64,000 nt of DNA from Pseudomonas fulva 12-X (GCF_000213805.1 NC_015556.1:2542001-2606000), one strand, 5' to 3'. Positions 1-8,081 are shown, counted from the stretch's first letter. Notes: generated from the letters alone by a model not told the origin. Made by a program: numbers and translations.

Positions 1-616
1 GTTGCATTACCCGCGGGTCCAGTTGGGCCGCCACATAGGCGAGCCTTTTGCGGCCCTGCTGCAACAGATGTTTGGCCGCCGCTTCACCCGCCGCCTGCTG
101 GGAAAAGCCGACACTGGCAATGCCCGGCGCGTCGCTCAACTCCATCATGTGTACACAGGGAATTCGGCTGCTGCTGAGCAGGTGCCGCGTGGCTTCGGTG
201 CGGTCAAAGCCGGTCAGCAACATGCCCATGGGCCGGTGCGGCAGGTAGTTGCGCACCAGCCGTTCTTCTTCGTCGCGGCAGTAGTGGTAATCGCCGATCA
301 GCACCTCGATGCCGCGCGGGCGCATTACCTCGTGGATGGCCTCGAGCGGTTCGACGAACAACTGGTTGGACAGCGACGGTACCAGCACCACCACCGAGGT
401 GCTGCGCGCCGAGGCCAGCATGCGTGCCGCGGGGTTGGCCACGTAGCCCAGCTCGTCGGCCGCCTTGCGCACCCGCTCGACGAGATCCGCGCCGACCGTG
501 GCCACGCCGCGCAGCGCTCGAGAGGCGGTGATGGTCGAGACGCCGGCGCGCTCGGCGACCTGCGCCAGGGTCGGCATGCCAAGGGTGCGGGAGTTGCTGT
601 GCGTCGGAGATTTCAT
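1..616 (-). CDS. gntR: LacI-family transcriptional repressor of gluconate genes (GntR), 3' end off the window
   Basis: About 205 codons are visible, read from an ATG at 616 down to the left edge with no stop, so the protein is partial. The N-terminus carries a LacI-type helix-turn-helix (residues about 14-35, TLAQVAERAGVSTITASRAL) and a hinge (YVANPAARML), then the start of the periplasmic-binding-protein-like effector domain. LacI-type GntR represses gluconate uptake and phosphorylation genes and is released by a gluconate-derived ligand; here it is divergent from gntK and gntP, which fits. Two direct repeats with a TAGCGCT core lie between it and gntK and are probable operators. An upstream ATG at 632 lies in another frame and does not give this protein. 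Confidence 0.88.
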   Translation of the reverse strand, partial: MKSPTHSNSRTLGMPTLAQVAERAGVSTITASRALRGVATVGADLVERVRKAADELGYVANPAARMLASARSTSVVVLVPSLSNQLFVEPLEAIHEVMRPRGIEVLIGDYHYCRDEEERLVRNYLPHRPMGMLLTGFDRTEATRHLLSSSRIPCVHMMELSDAPGIASVGFSQQAAGEAAAKHLLQQGRKRLAYVAAQLDPRVMQ

Positions 617-650
617 CGACAGGGGTTGTCATCGGCCAGAATTGCTGGTT

Positions 651-665
651 AAGGTAGCGCTGTCT
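651..665 (+). promoter_or_regulatory. Putative GntR operator 1
   Basis: AAGGTAGCGCTGTCT just upstream of the gntR start matches AAGATAGCGCTGTCT at 776-790 at 14 of 15 bases. The AAG-N-TAGCGCT core resembles the GntR site I recall for P. aeruginosa. Its position next to gntR suggests autoregulation. Confidence 0.6.
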
Positions 666-775
666 CAGAGGCTTTTCAATCGAGCGCGATGCGCTTGCAG
701 TCTGTGAGCTGAAGGAACCGGCGAATAACAGTTACAACATCTGAAGCCGCTGTCTCACGAGTGTTTTATCCGCCA

Positions 776-790
776 AAGATAGCGCTGTCT
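776..790 (+). promoter_or_regulatory. Putative GntR operator 2
   Basis: AAGATAGCGCTGTCT lies 17 bases before the gntK start codon and repeats the motif at 651-665. A repressor bound here would cover the 5' end of the gntK transcript or its promoter. Confidence 0.6.
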
Positions 791-807
791 TCTGCTGGAG
801 TTGCACG

Positions 808-1332
808 ATGAGCAAACCGATAACCGCAGTAGTCGTCATGGGCGTATCCGGATGCGGCAAGAGCTGCATCGGCGAATCGATCGCCAAACATGTCGGCGGT
901 TACCTGATCGAAGGTGACCAATTCCATCCGCCTGCCAACATCGAAAAGATGAGCGCCGGCATTCCCCTCGATGACGATGATCGCGCCGACTGGTTGACCC
1001 GCCTGGGCCAGGAACTGGTCAGCGCACTCGAAACCCATCCTTATCCTGTACTGACCTGCTCGTCGCTCAAGCGCAAGTACCGCGAGCGGCTGCGTGAAGC
1101 CGTGCCGGGCTTGGGCTTCGTGTTTCTCGAGCTGTCTCGCGAAGAAGCCGCGCAGCGGGTCGGCAACCGGCCGGGCCACTTCATGCCGGCCAGCCTGATC
1201 GACAGCCAGTTCGCCACCCTGGAGCCGCCTCACGGCGAGCCCTCGACCCTGGCGCTGGATGCCACTCAACCCATCGATACCCTTGGCCGCAAGGCCGCTG
1301 ACTGGTGGCGGGCCTCTAACGACGACCGCTGA
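808..1332 (+). CDS. gntK: Gluconokinase
   Basis: Cytosolic kinase that phosphorylates D-gluconate with ATP to 6-phosphogluconate, feeding the Entner-Doudoroff and pentose phosphate routes. The 174-aa length is usual for the GntK/thermosensitive gluconokinase family. The P-loop GVSGCGKS is at residues 12-19, the substrate-side motif EGDQFHPPANIEKM follows, and the family signature GNRPGHFMP appears near residue 125. It is the first gene of a gntK-gntP unit, divergent from the LacI-type repressor gene, and a GntR-like operator lies just ahead of the start codon. Confidence 0.95.
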   Translation: MSKPITAVVVMGVSGCGKSCIGESIAKHVGGYLIEGDQFHPPANIEKMSAGIPLDDDDRADWLTRLGQELVSALETHPYPVLTCSSLKRKYRERLREAVPGLGFVFLELSREEAAQRVGNRPGHFMPASLIDSQFATLEPPHGEPSTLALDATQPIDTLGRKAADWWRASNDDR

Positions 1333-1380
1333 CCGTAACGACCCCATGCATCTCCCATAACAAAGACAAGTGGAGGCGAC

Positions 1381-1458
1381 ATGAATATCAAGCATCAGGC
1401 TGCACCGTACTTTCCATCCCATGCTGCAGGCATAGAGGAGGGCGCTCACCATGAATGA
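1381..1458 (+). CDS. Possible 25-residue leader peptide upstream of gntP
   Basis: An ATG at 1381 follows a good Shine-Dalgarno (GTGGAGGCGAC) and opens 25 codons ending at a TGA at 1456-1458. The stop overlaps the gntP start codon region (ATG at 1451) in another frame, an arrangement that could couple translation. The peptide has no recognisable motif and contains several His and Glu residues. It may be a real small leader or a chance frame; the ribosome-binding site is the only strong sign. Confidence 0.35.
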   Translation: MNIKHQAAPYFPSHAAGIEEGAHHE

Positions 1459-2827
1459 GGTGACCACTACCCTCGGCGCCGGGCCGCTGCTGTCCATCGC
1501 TGCCGGCGCCGTCCTGCTGCTGTTGCTGATGATCATCCGCTTCCGCCTGCATGCCTTTCTGGCACTGGTGCTGGTGAGCATCATCACCGCACTGGCAACG
1601 CAGATTCCCTTCGACAAGATCGTCCCGACCCTGCTCGGCGGCTTCGGCACCACGCTCGCGGCGGTGGCCTTGCTGGTAGGCCTCGGCGCAATGATCGGGC
1701 GCTTGCTGGAAATTACCGGCGGCGCCCAGGTGCTGGCGGACACGCTGATCAACAAGTTTGGCGAACACCGCGCACCGTTTGCCCTGGGCGTTGCTTCATT
1801 GCTGTTCGGCTTCCCGATCTTCTTCGATGCTGGCCTGATCGTGATGCTGCCGATCATCTTCAGCGTGGCCAAACGCTTTGGCGGCTCGACCTTGAAGTAC
1901 GCGCTGCCGGCCGCCGGCGCATTCGCCGCCATGCACGCCCTGGTGCCGCCACATCCGGGACCGGTCGCCGCGGCAGAGCTGCTGGGCGCCAACATCGGCC
2001 TGCTGGTCATCGTCGGTACCGTCATCGCGCTGCCCACCTGGTACATCGGTGGCTATCTGTTCGGCCTGTGGGCCGGCAAGCGCTATGACCTGAAACTGCC
2101 GGCCAGCTTTCTGACCGATGTGCCGCGTGACAACAGCGTGGCGCCACCGGCGTTCTCGCTGGTGCTGACCATTCTGCTGATGCCGCTGGTGCTGATCTTC
2201 CTGGACACCGGGCTCAATACCCTGACCGTCATCGGCGCCGTGGATGGCGGCAGCACCTGGGTGCAGTTCCTGCGCATGCTCGGCAAAACGCCGGTGGCGT
2301 TGCTGATCACCGTGCTGTTCGCATTGATCGCCTTCAGCGGCCGGCACAGCCGTCAGCATTTGGAGAAGGTCTGCGAAGGCGCCCTCGGTCCGATCTGCTC
2401 GATCATTCTGGTGACGGGGGCAGGGGGCATGTTCGGTGGTGTGCTGCGTACCAGCGGTATCGGTGACGCCCTGGCCGCCACACTTTCGGATACCGGTATG
2501 CCGGTCATCCTCGCGGCGTTCGTGATCTCCGCGGCGCTGCGTGTGGCCCAGGGCTCGGCCACCGTGGCACTGACCACCACGGCCGCGCTGGTGGCGCCGA
2601 TGGTCGCCGCCACGCCGGGGCTCAGCGAGTTCGACCTGTGCTTTATCGTGGTGGCCATCGCCGGTGGCGCCACGGTGCTGTCTCACGTCAACGACTCCGG
2701 ATTCTGGCTGGTCAGCCGTTTCCTGGAGATGGACGAGAAGACCACGCTGAAAACCTGGACGGTGATGGAAACGCTTCTCGGCGGCATCGCCTTCATCCTT
2801 GCCATGATCGGCAGCCTGATTCTGTAA
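1451..2827 (+). CDS. gntP: Gluconate permease, GntP family
   Basis: Inner-membrane gluconate:H+ symporter of 458 aa, the usual GntP length, hydrophobic throughout with roughly 12-14 membrane segments. Family hallmarks include the FGFPIFFDAGLIVMLPI stretch near residues 118-134, the MHALVPPHPGPVAAAELLG loop, and a late SHVNDSGFWLVSRF motif. It follows gntK by 118 bases without a terminator, so the two are probably cotranscribed and controlled by GntR. The ATG at 1451 has GAGGAGGG upstream. A strong hairpin terminator follows at 2835. Confidence 0.95.
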   Translation: MNEVTTTLGAGPLLSIAAGAVLLLLLMIIRFRLHAFLALVLVSIITALATQIPFDKIVPTLLGGFGTTLAAVALLVGLGAMIGRLLEITGGAQVLADTLINKFGEHRAPFALGVASLLFGFPIFFDAGLIVMLPIIFSVAKRFGGSTLKYALPAAGAFAAMHALVPPHPGPVAAAELLGANIGLLVIVGTVIALPTWYIGGYLFGLWAGKRYDLKLPASFLTDVPRDNSVAPPAFSLVLTILLMPLVLIFLDTGLNTLTVIGAVDGGSTWVQFLRMLGKTPVALLITVLFALIAFSGRHSRQHLEKVCEGALGPICSIILVTGAGGMFGGVLRTSGIGDALAATLSDTGMPVILAAFVISAALRVAQGSATVALTTTAALVAPMVAATPGLSEFDLCFIVVAIAGGATVLSHVNDSGFWLVSRFLEMDEKTTLKTWTVMETLLGGIAFILAMIGSLIL

Positions 2828-2834
2828 CCTGAAA

Positions 2835-2877
2835 CGCCGAGGCCTTCATCGTGATGAAGGCCTCGGCGCGACTTTTT
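2835..2877 (+). terminator. Rho-independent terminator of gntKP
   Basis: A perfect 15-base stem (GCCGAGGCCTTCATC and its complement) with a very short loop lies 8 bases after the gntP stop and is followed by CGACTTTTT. It separates gntP from the convergent hydrolase gene. Confidence 0.85.
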
Positions 2878-2892
2878 AACGGTCGCCGTGGA

Positions 2893-3666
2893 TCACTGCG
2901 TGGCAACCTTGTGCACCGCATCAAGAATCACCTCGGCCACTTCGGCAGGCTGTGACTGCTGCGGAACGTGGCTGGCATTCACTTCGCTCAGCGTCGCTCC
3001 GATGCGCTTGGCGGCAGCGCGCTGTACGTCCGGGTGAATCATCCGGTCCTGGGTGGCCAGCAAGTACCAGGACGGTTTGGTTTTCCAGGCGGCAGACGTC
3101 ACCTTGTCTTCGAACGCGGACGCCTTGATCGGCCCCTGAGTCGCGGTCATCACGGCGGTCTGCGCAGCCGGCAGATCCTGAGCGAAGTCCTTGGCCATGC
3201 CTTCGGGCGTCAGGTAGAGGAAGCCGTTGCGGTCGCTCTTCAGCTGGGCGATACCGGGTGGCGTCGGCGCCCCCTTGCCTTGCTCGCCGCTGGTTTGCCC
3301 GGCTTGCGGTGCAAAGGCCGCCACGTAGACCAGTGCGCCGACCTTCTTGTCGTTGCCGGCTTCGGTAATCACCGTGCCGCCCCAGGAATGCCCGACCAGT
3401 ACCACCTTGCCGTCCTGATTGTTCAGCACGCGCTGGGTGGCAGCTACGTCGTCAGCCAGGGAGGTGAGGGGATTCTGCACCACCGTGACGGAAACGCCCT
3501 CGGCTTGCAGCAGCGGCACGACCTTGGCCCAGTCGGAACCATCGGCGAACGCACCGTGAACGATCACCACCGACGGCTGGGTGTCGGCAGCGTAGCTGGT
3601 ACCAACGGTCAGTGTGCTGCCGATGGCGAGGGCGATTGCAGCGATTTGAGATTTGACGGTTTTCAT
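2893..3666 (-). CDS. Secreted alpha/beta hydrolase
   Basis: 257-aa protein with a cleavable signal peptide (positive N-terminus MKTVKSQ, hydrophobic core, SYAA cleavage site near 27), so periplasmic or secreted. The hydrolase fold shows an oxyanion motif VIVHGAFADGSDW (35-46), the nucleophile elbow GHSWGG with Ser94, an acid at Asp207 or Asp213, and His233 in the NASHVPQQSQP segment. This pattern is that of the esterase/salicylate-esterase-like family often annotated simply as alpha/beta hydrolase; the substrate is unknown. Start chosen at ATG 3666, preceded by CAGGAG, rather than an upstream in-frame codon that would bury the signal peptide. Convergent with gntP. Confidence 0.85.
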   Translation of the reverse strand: MKTVKSQIAAIALAIGSTLTVGTSYAADTQPSVVIVHGAFADGSDWAKVVPLLQAEGVSVTVVQNPLTSLADDVAATQRVLNNQDGKVVLVGHSWGGTVITEAGNDKKVGALVYVAAFAPQAGQTSGEQGKGAPTPPGIAQLKSDRNGFLYLTPEGMAKDFAQDLPAAQTAVMTATQGPIKASAFEDKVTSAAWKTKPSWYLLATQDRMIHPDVQRAAAKRIGATLSEVNASHVPQQSQPAEVAEVILDAVHKVATQ

Positions 3667-3757
3667 TGCGTAAACTCCTGTGTGGGGGTGGTTCAAATTC
3701 TGCTGCCCGAGCTGCCTGGCCGGCATCGGTCATTTATCCGACCCAAGGACTTTTCCG

Positions 3758-5197
3758 TTGAACGACGCACCGTCACTTCTCGTTTCCCCCTGGGCAGCGC
3801 TGGCGGCCATTTCCCAGGTCGGCGACCTGAGCATGGGTCAGCCGCTGGGCCATTCCATGCGCGTCGCCAGGCTGGCCAGGCAGTTGGCCGAGGCGGGCAC
3901 AGGGCAGGGTGGTCATCTGGCCGTGGCCGAGCATGTCGCCTTGCTGCGCTGGTCTGGCTGTACCGCCAACGCCGAAGGCTTCACCCATCTGCTGGGCAAC
4001 GATGTCGACGGGCGCCGCGCGATGCTCGACCAGACCCTGGGCCTTGATGCGATGCAAGCCGTTCACAAGGCCAGCTCTCTGGCCGTGGTGCATTGCGAAG
4101 TGTCCGAGCAGGTCGCCAGCACCCTCGGGCTTGGCGTGGATGTGGAAGGGGCGCTGTATCGGGTTTTCGAAACCTATGACGGCTCCGGCCGGCCCGCCGG
4201 GCTGACTCACGGGCAAATCCCTGAAGTCGTCTACCAGGTGGTGCTGGCCGGGGATCTGGAAATTCTCAGCCGTACCCACGGCCTGGATTCGGCGCTCGAC
4301 TGGATCAGCGCCCAGTGCAACAGGCGCTACCCGGCAGCGCTTGCCGAATTGCTCATGCAGAACGCTGCGGACTGGTTGGCGCAGCTGGAAAGCACGGCTC
4401 AGCCAGCAGACGAAGAAAGCTCCGAGGCGTCGGTGCCGCTGAGTCTGTTGGGCGATGTGATCGACCTGAAATTGCCCTGGCTGGCCGGTCATTCGCGCCA
4501 GGTCGCCCTTATTGCAACCGAGGCCGCACGCCTGATGGGAATGAGCAAGGCGAAGCTCACTGAAATCGGCAAGGCCGCATTGATCCACGGCCTTGGCCGC
4601 GCGGCGGTCTCCAACCATATCTGGAACAGCCCGGGCCCGTTGCCGTATGGCGCAGCAGAGCGCCTGCACTTGGTGCCGTACTGGACGCAGAAAGCCTGCA
4701 AACCCATCGACGAACTCGCAGGCTGCGGAGAAATCGCCGCCCATGCCTACGAGCGGCTTGATGGCAGCGGTTATTACCGTGGCCTGTCAGGCGATGCGCT
4801 AAGCGCCGAGCACCGAATCCTGGCAACGGCCAACGCCTGGATAGCGCTGCAAAACGACAGACCCTGGCGACCGGCCCATAGCCGAGACGACGCACAGAAG
4901 ACCCTCAGGCAGGAAACCAGCCGAGGCGCTTTCGATAACCAGGTTTGCGAAACGGTGATTGCTGCCGCCAGCGGCCAACAACGAGTCGCGCAACCCAGGA
5001 GTTCGCTGCTGACGAGCCGTGAGTGCGCCGTGCTCAGCGAAATCAGCCGCGGGGCCAGCAACAAGGAAGTGGCACGAACGCTGTCGATCAGCCCAAGCAC
5101 CGTGCGCACGCATATGGAAAGCATCTTCCGCAAACTCGAGTGCTCGACACGAGCTGCTGCCACGTTGAAGGGACTGACGTTGGGATTGATCTCGTGA
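3758..5197 (+). CDS. HD-domain protein with C-terminal LuxR-type DNA-binding domain
   Basis: 479-aa protein, probable TTG start at 3758 preceded by AAGGA. It holds two tandem HD-like halves: residues near 25-160 (LGHSMRVARLAR, then FETYDGSGRPAG) and near 230-375 (LAGHSRQVALIA, then AYERLDGSGYYRG). These resemble HD-GYP phosphodiesterase domains, but the metal-binding HD dyad looks altered in the second half (LIHGLGR). The last 65 residues form a LuxR/GerE helix-turn-helix (LTSRECAVLSEISRG through STVRTHMESIFRKL). Likely a transcriptional regulator whose HD part senses a ligand or cleaves a nucleotide. It is divergent from the hydrolase gene; the target is unknown. Confidence 0.8.
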   Translation: MNDAPSLLVSPWAALAAISQVGDLSMGQPLGHSMRVARLARQLAEAGTGQGGHLAVAEHVALLRWSGCTANAEGFTHLLGNDVDGRRAMLDQTLGLDAMQAVHKASSLAVVHCEVSEQVASTLGLGVDVEGALYRVFETYDGSGRPAGLTHGQIPEVVYQVVLAGDLEILSRTHGLDSALDWISAQCNRRYPAALAELLMQNAADWLAQLESTAQPADEESSEASVPLSLLGDVIDLKLPWLAGHSRQVALIATEAARLMGMSKAKLTEIGKAALIHGLGRAAVSNHIWNSPGPLPYGAAERLHLVPYWTQKACKPIDELAGCGEIAAHAYERLDGSGYYRGLSGDALSAEHRILATANAWIALQNDRPWRPAHSRDDAQKTLRQETSRGAFDNQVCETVIAAASGQQRVAQPRSSLLTSRECAVLSEISRGASNKEVARTLSISPSTVRTHMESIFRKLECSTRAAATLKGLTLGLIS

Positions 5198-5235
5198 GCT
5201 GTGAAATCGGGCTGATGCAAGAATACGCAAGTTCG

Positions 5236-5268
5236 CATAATGTATATTATGTTAAATTACATATAACG
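5236..5268. repeat. AT-rich palindromic motif, copy 1
   Basis: A CATAAT...ATTATG inverted repeat followed by an AT-rich arm ending ATAACG. A very similar arrangement occurs at 12941-12970. It lies about 40 bases after the HD/LuxR gene stop, in the convergent gap before the GNAT-Rnk gene. Confidence 0.45.
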
Positions 5269-5411
5269 AGCTGCCACGACCGACATCAACGCGCTCCAAA
5301 GACTTGCCTCCCAATCCGATAATCAAATGAGCCACTTCCCTGCGGCTCCTCTGCTGGCCGGTCTCTAACGACTCGCACTTCGTCCCAAGCACGAAAAGCG
5401 CGCCACAGCAA

Positions 5412-6320
5412 TTACAGATGGAAATCCCCAGCCGCCTCCGGCTGGTAAAGCACCTTCCTGATCTCGATCTGCCGCGTGCGGCCTGCGATGCGCCAATCGA
5501 TGGCGTCTCCCTCCTGATAACCCAGAATGGCGGCGCCGAGGTCGGAGCACACTGAGTGTTTGCCCGCGCTGCTGTTGGCGTCTTCGGGGTAAACCACGGC
5601 CACTTCGATCTCTTCGTCGTCGACCTGCACCAGGGCTCTGGAGTTCATGGTGATCACAGTGCCCGGCACCTGATTCGGCTCGACGACGATGGCGCGTTCG
5701 AGCTCGTGTTCGAGCTGGACGACCGAGCCTTCCTCCAGCGCGATCAGGTTGTCGAGCTTGGCCTTGTCCATTTCGGTGATGTAGATCCCGGGTGCATCGC
5801 GAAAAGCGTCTTCACGGAGCAGCTGCAGATAACGCGCGGCGCTCATCGCCCATGACGTCATGGTCGACGTTTCGCTCTCCAGCTCGAAGCCACTGCGTTC
5901 AAAGGCCTTCTGCGAGCGCAGGTTTTCAGGATGAATACTGGCGATGAGTTTCTCGGCGCGCATGTCGAGAAAGGCCAATTTCATGCCTTCGCGGATGGTG
6001 CGAGTACCGAGGTTGCGGCCCCATTTTTCGCTGTCACCGATGGCTAGGACGATCTCGCATTCCTTGCCGGTCTTGATCAGGCGGACGAAGCCCACCGGCT
6101 CGTCGTACCGGTCATAGGCCATGAAGAAACGGCCATCGCGGTTGAACAAATGGGTCAGAATCGGCAGTTGAGTCCGCTCGATGGTGTGTTCGATGGTGCG
6201 GGAAACGTCACGCGAATCGCTTAGGTAGCAGGTAACGCGATCATCTTCCAGCCAGTCCATCAGCTTCAGCGCATGTGCCCGAGTAATTTCAGGGCACAGC
6301 GAAATGAAAGGCTTGTTCAT
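5412..6320 (-). CDS. Fusion of a GNAT acetyltransferase and an Rnk/GreA-GreB C-terminal-like domain
   Basis: 302-aa protein with two parts. Residues 1 to about 165 are a GNAT N-acetyltransferase domain (acetyl-CoA loop region KWGRNLGTRTIREGM and the beta-bulge motif HPENLRSQKAFERSGF). Residues from about 172 to 302 resemble Rnk, the regulator of nucleoside diphosphate kinase, with a short coiled coil (YITEMDKAKLDNLIAL) and the FKBP-like GreA/GreB C-terminal fold (TVITMNSRALVQVDDEE, GAAILGYQEGDAIDW). Rnk-type domains bind RNA polymerase, so the fusion could place an acetyltransferase there; that is inference. ATG at 6320 was chosen over a GTG nine bases upstream. Confidence 0.8.
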   Translation of the reverse strand: MNKPFISLCPEITRAHALKLMDWLEDDRVTCYLSDSRDVSRTIEHTIERTQLPILTHLFNRDGRFFMAYDRYDEPVGFVRLIKTGKECEIVLAIGDSEKWGRNLGTRTIREGMKLAFLDMRAEKLIASIHPENLRSQKAFERSGFELESETSTMTSWAMSAARYLQLLREDAFRDAPGIYITEMDKAKLDNLIALEEGSVVQLEHELERAIVVEPNQVPGTVITMNSRALVQVDDEEIEVAVVYPEDANSSAGKHSVCSDLGAAILGYQEGDAIDWRIAGRTRQIEIRKVLYQPEAAGDFHL

Positions 6321-6449
6321 CTTCACCACACAAATTTGAAGGATTTAAAGCCCTTCATGGCTATGGCCATGACGGTTCTTTCGGCAACCCGTTAGTTTAA
6401 AGCATCAGGCGTGTGATTCCGACCCTTCTGCGCGTTTGGCTTGGCTCGC

Positions 6450-7094
6450 TTATTGAGCGCCCTGCTCTGCCTCGACGCCCTCACCCGCCTTGAACAAGTG
6501 CTCGAAGCCGCGCAGCGTGCTATCCACGAAACGACTGTCGCTGGTGGAACTCGGCAGTTGCAGCACGCCGTGGATCACCAGTGAGGCCAGGCCGTGGGTG
6601 TAGGACCAGCCGGCCAGGGCGGCGCGGCGCACTTCCGGGCTATCGATGCGCTGATCGAGGATCTCGGCGATGATGCGTTTGAGTTCGCCGAAAGCCTCAT
6701 CGCGGGCTTCGCGGTATTCGGCCGGCATGTCCTCGCTGCCCAATTCAGGGCCGAACATCAGTTGATACAGCGCGGGATTGGCGCGGGCGAAGCTGAAATA
6801 GGCCAGGCTTGCGTCGCGCAGCTTGAGCAGGCCACTGCTGCCCTGCTCCGCCGTGCGCAGCGCAACCGCCAGCTCGCGAAAACCCTTGCCCGCCAGGTGG
6901 CCGATCAGTTCCGCGCGGTTGGCGTAGTGATGGTAAGCCGCCGTCGAGCTCACCCCAACGCGTTCGGACACCCCACGCAGGGATAACTTGGTTGGCCCGA
7001 CTTCCTCGAGCATCTCGCGCGCCGCGCTCAGCAGCTGAGGCGCCAGGTTGCCCACGTGATAGGTGTCGCGGGAACGCGAAGATCGCTTGCTCAT
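6450..7094 (-). CDS. TetR-family transcriptional repressor with WHG-type C-terminal domain
   Basis: 214-aa regulator with the TetR helix-turn-helix near residues 36-62 (LSLRGVSERVGVSSTAAYHHY) and a C-terminal ligand domain of the TetR_C_13/WHG kind (FARANPALYQLMFGPEL). It is divergent from the crotonase/flavoprotein operon. The 115-base intergenic region contains a perfect 9-base inverted repeat and a 15-base near-palindrome that recurs inside the operon, so it almost certainly represses both itself and those genes. TetR members beside crotonases often sense acyl-CoA thioesters; the ligand here is not known. Confidence 0.9.
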   Translation of the reverse strand: MSKRSSRSRDTYHVGNLAPQLLSAAREMLEEVGPTKLSLRGVSERVGVSSTAAYHHYANRAELIGHLAGKGFRELAVALRTAEQGSSGLLKLRDASLAYFSFARANPALYQLMFGPELGSEDMPAEYREARDEAFGELKRIIAEILDQRIDSPEVRRAALAGWSYTHGLASLVIHGVLQLPSSTSDSRFVDSTLRGFEHLFKAGEGVEAEQGAQ

Positions 7095-7130
7095 GGAAAG
7101 GCTCTGGCTGGGCGGACAGGAAAGGCTCGG

Positions 7131-7167
7131 ATCTTATCATTCATAAATATCTTGACGCTGATAAGAT
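7131..7167. promoter_or_regulatory. TetR operator region and overlapping promoter for the crotonase operon
   Basis: ATCTTATCA (7131-7139) and TGATAAGAT (7159-7167) form a perfect inverted repeat. Within it, CTTGACGCTGATAAG (7151-7165) matches 13 of 15 bases of a palindrome at 8067-8081. A promoter with -35 TTGACG (7152-7157), 18-base spacer and -10 TAGCAT (7176-7181) overlaps the site, so a bound repressor would block polymerase. Confidence 0.65.
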
Positions 7168-7209
7168 TGCAATCTTAGCATCGCTCAAATCGTCATCGAG
7201 AGGTGCACC

Positions 7210-8046
7210 ATGACCGCAACCTACGAATGTTTCGCCCTGAGTGTCGAAGCCGGTATCGCCCACCTGCAATTGAACCGCCCTGACAAGGCCAACAGCCTGA
7301 CTCGCGCCTTCTGGAGCGAGCTGCCGTCCGCGGTCGATGAGCTGAGCCGCTCTGGCCAGGTGCGCGCCATGGTGATTTCTGCCCAGGGCAAGGTGTTCTG
7401 TGGCGGCCTGGACATGCAGATGTTTTCCTCGGCCAAGGAGTTTCACGCCGCTAGCGCCCAGGAACGGGAGATGCTGCAGTTCAATCTGGAGCGCATGCAG
7501 GATGCGCTCAATGCCCTGGAGAAGGCCCGTTTCCCGGTGATCGCGGCGGTGCAAGGCACCTGTGTCGGCGCCGGTTTCGACCTGATCGCCGCCTGCGATT
7601 TCTGCTTCGCCAGTGACGGCGCGAAATTCCGAATTGAGGAAACCAATGTCGGCATGATGGCGGATCTTGGCGTGCTGCAGCGCCTGCCACGGCTGATTCC
7701 GGCCGGCGTAGCCCGCTACCTGGCGCTGACCGGCGACACGCTGAACGCCGCCGATGCCTACAGTATGGGCCTGCTCGCCAAGCTGTTCGCCACGCCCGAA
7801 GAACTTATCGACGGTGCATTCGCCGCCGCCCGGCGGATTGCCGAGCGCCCCCCCATCGCCATCAACGGCATCAAGCGCGCGATGCTGTACAGCCGTGATC
7901 ACGGTGTTTACGAGTCCCTGCAACACACGGTGCTGCTGCAAAGCGCGATCCTCAGTGGTCAGGACATTCTGCGCTCGGTGCAGGCACGGGCAAGCGGCGC
8001 GTCAGCGGAATTTGCCGATCTGCTCGAATTGCCAAAGACCTTCTAA
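7210..8046 (+). CDS. Crotonase-family protein, dienoyl-CoA isomerase-like
   Basis: 278-aa enoyl-CoA hydratase/isomerase-fold enzyme. The oxyanion-hole segments are AQGKVFCGGLDM (near 59-70) and VQGTCVGAGFDLIAACDF (near 114-131). The run IEETNVGMMADLGVLQRLPRL (near 140-160) carries the Glu and Asp positions typical of delta3,5-delta2,4-dienoyl-CoA isomerase (ECH1) rather than the two Glu of ordinary hydratases. It probably moves or hydrates double bonds in an acyl-CoA. A good RBS (GAGAGG) precedes the ATG. It is the first gene of the TetR-controlled operon, 48 bases ahead of the CrtI-like flavoprotein. Confidence 0.88.
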   Translation: MTATYECFALSVEAGIAHLQLNRPDKANSLTRAFWSELPSAVDELSRSGQVRAMVISAQGKVFCGGLDMQMFSSAKEFHAASAQEREMLQFNLERMQDALNALEKARFPVIAAVQGTCVGAGFDLIAACDFCFASDGAKFRIEETNVGMMADLGVLQRLPRLIPAGVARYLALTGDTLNAADAYSMGLLAKLFATPEELIDGAFAAARRIAERPPIAINGIKRAMLYSRDHGVYESLQHTVLLQSAILSGQDILRSVQARASGASAEFADLLELPKTF

Positions 8047-8066
8047 CGCATTCTTTTTAACCAAAT

Positions 8067-8081
8067 CTTATCGCTGATAAG
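8067..8081. promoter_or_regulatory. Second TetR-type operator inside the operon
   Basis: CTTATCGCTGATAAG is a perfect palindrome (CTTATC-GCT-GATAAG) and matches the site at 7151-7165 at 13 of 15 positions. It lies between the crotonase stop and the flavoprotein RBS, so it may control an internal promoter. Confidence 0.6.

Noticed and set aside
1..652. Plus-strand frame running in from the left edge
   Set aside because: It is antisense to the LacI-type regulator, whose domains are clear on the minus strand.
5270..5411. Short frames between the HD/LuxR gene and the GNAT-Rnk gene
   Set aside because: No ribosome-binding site or family resemblance.
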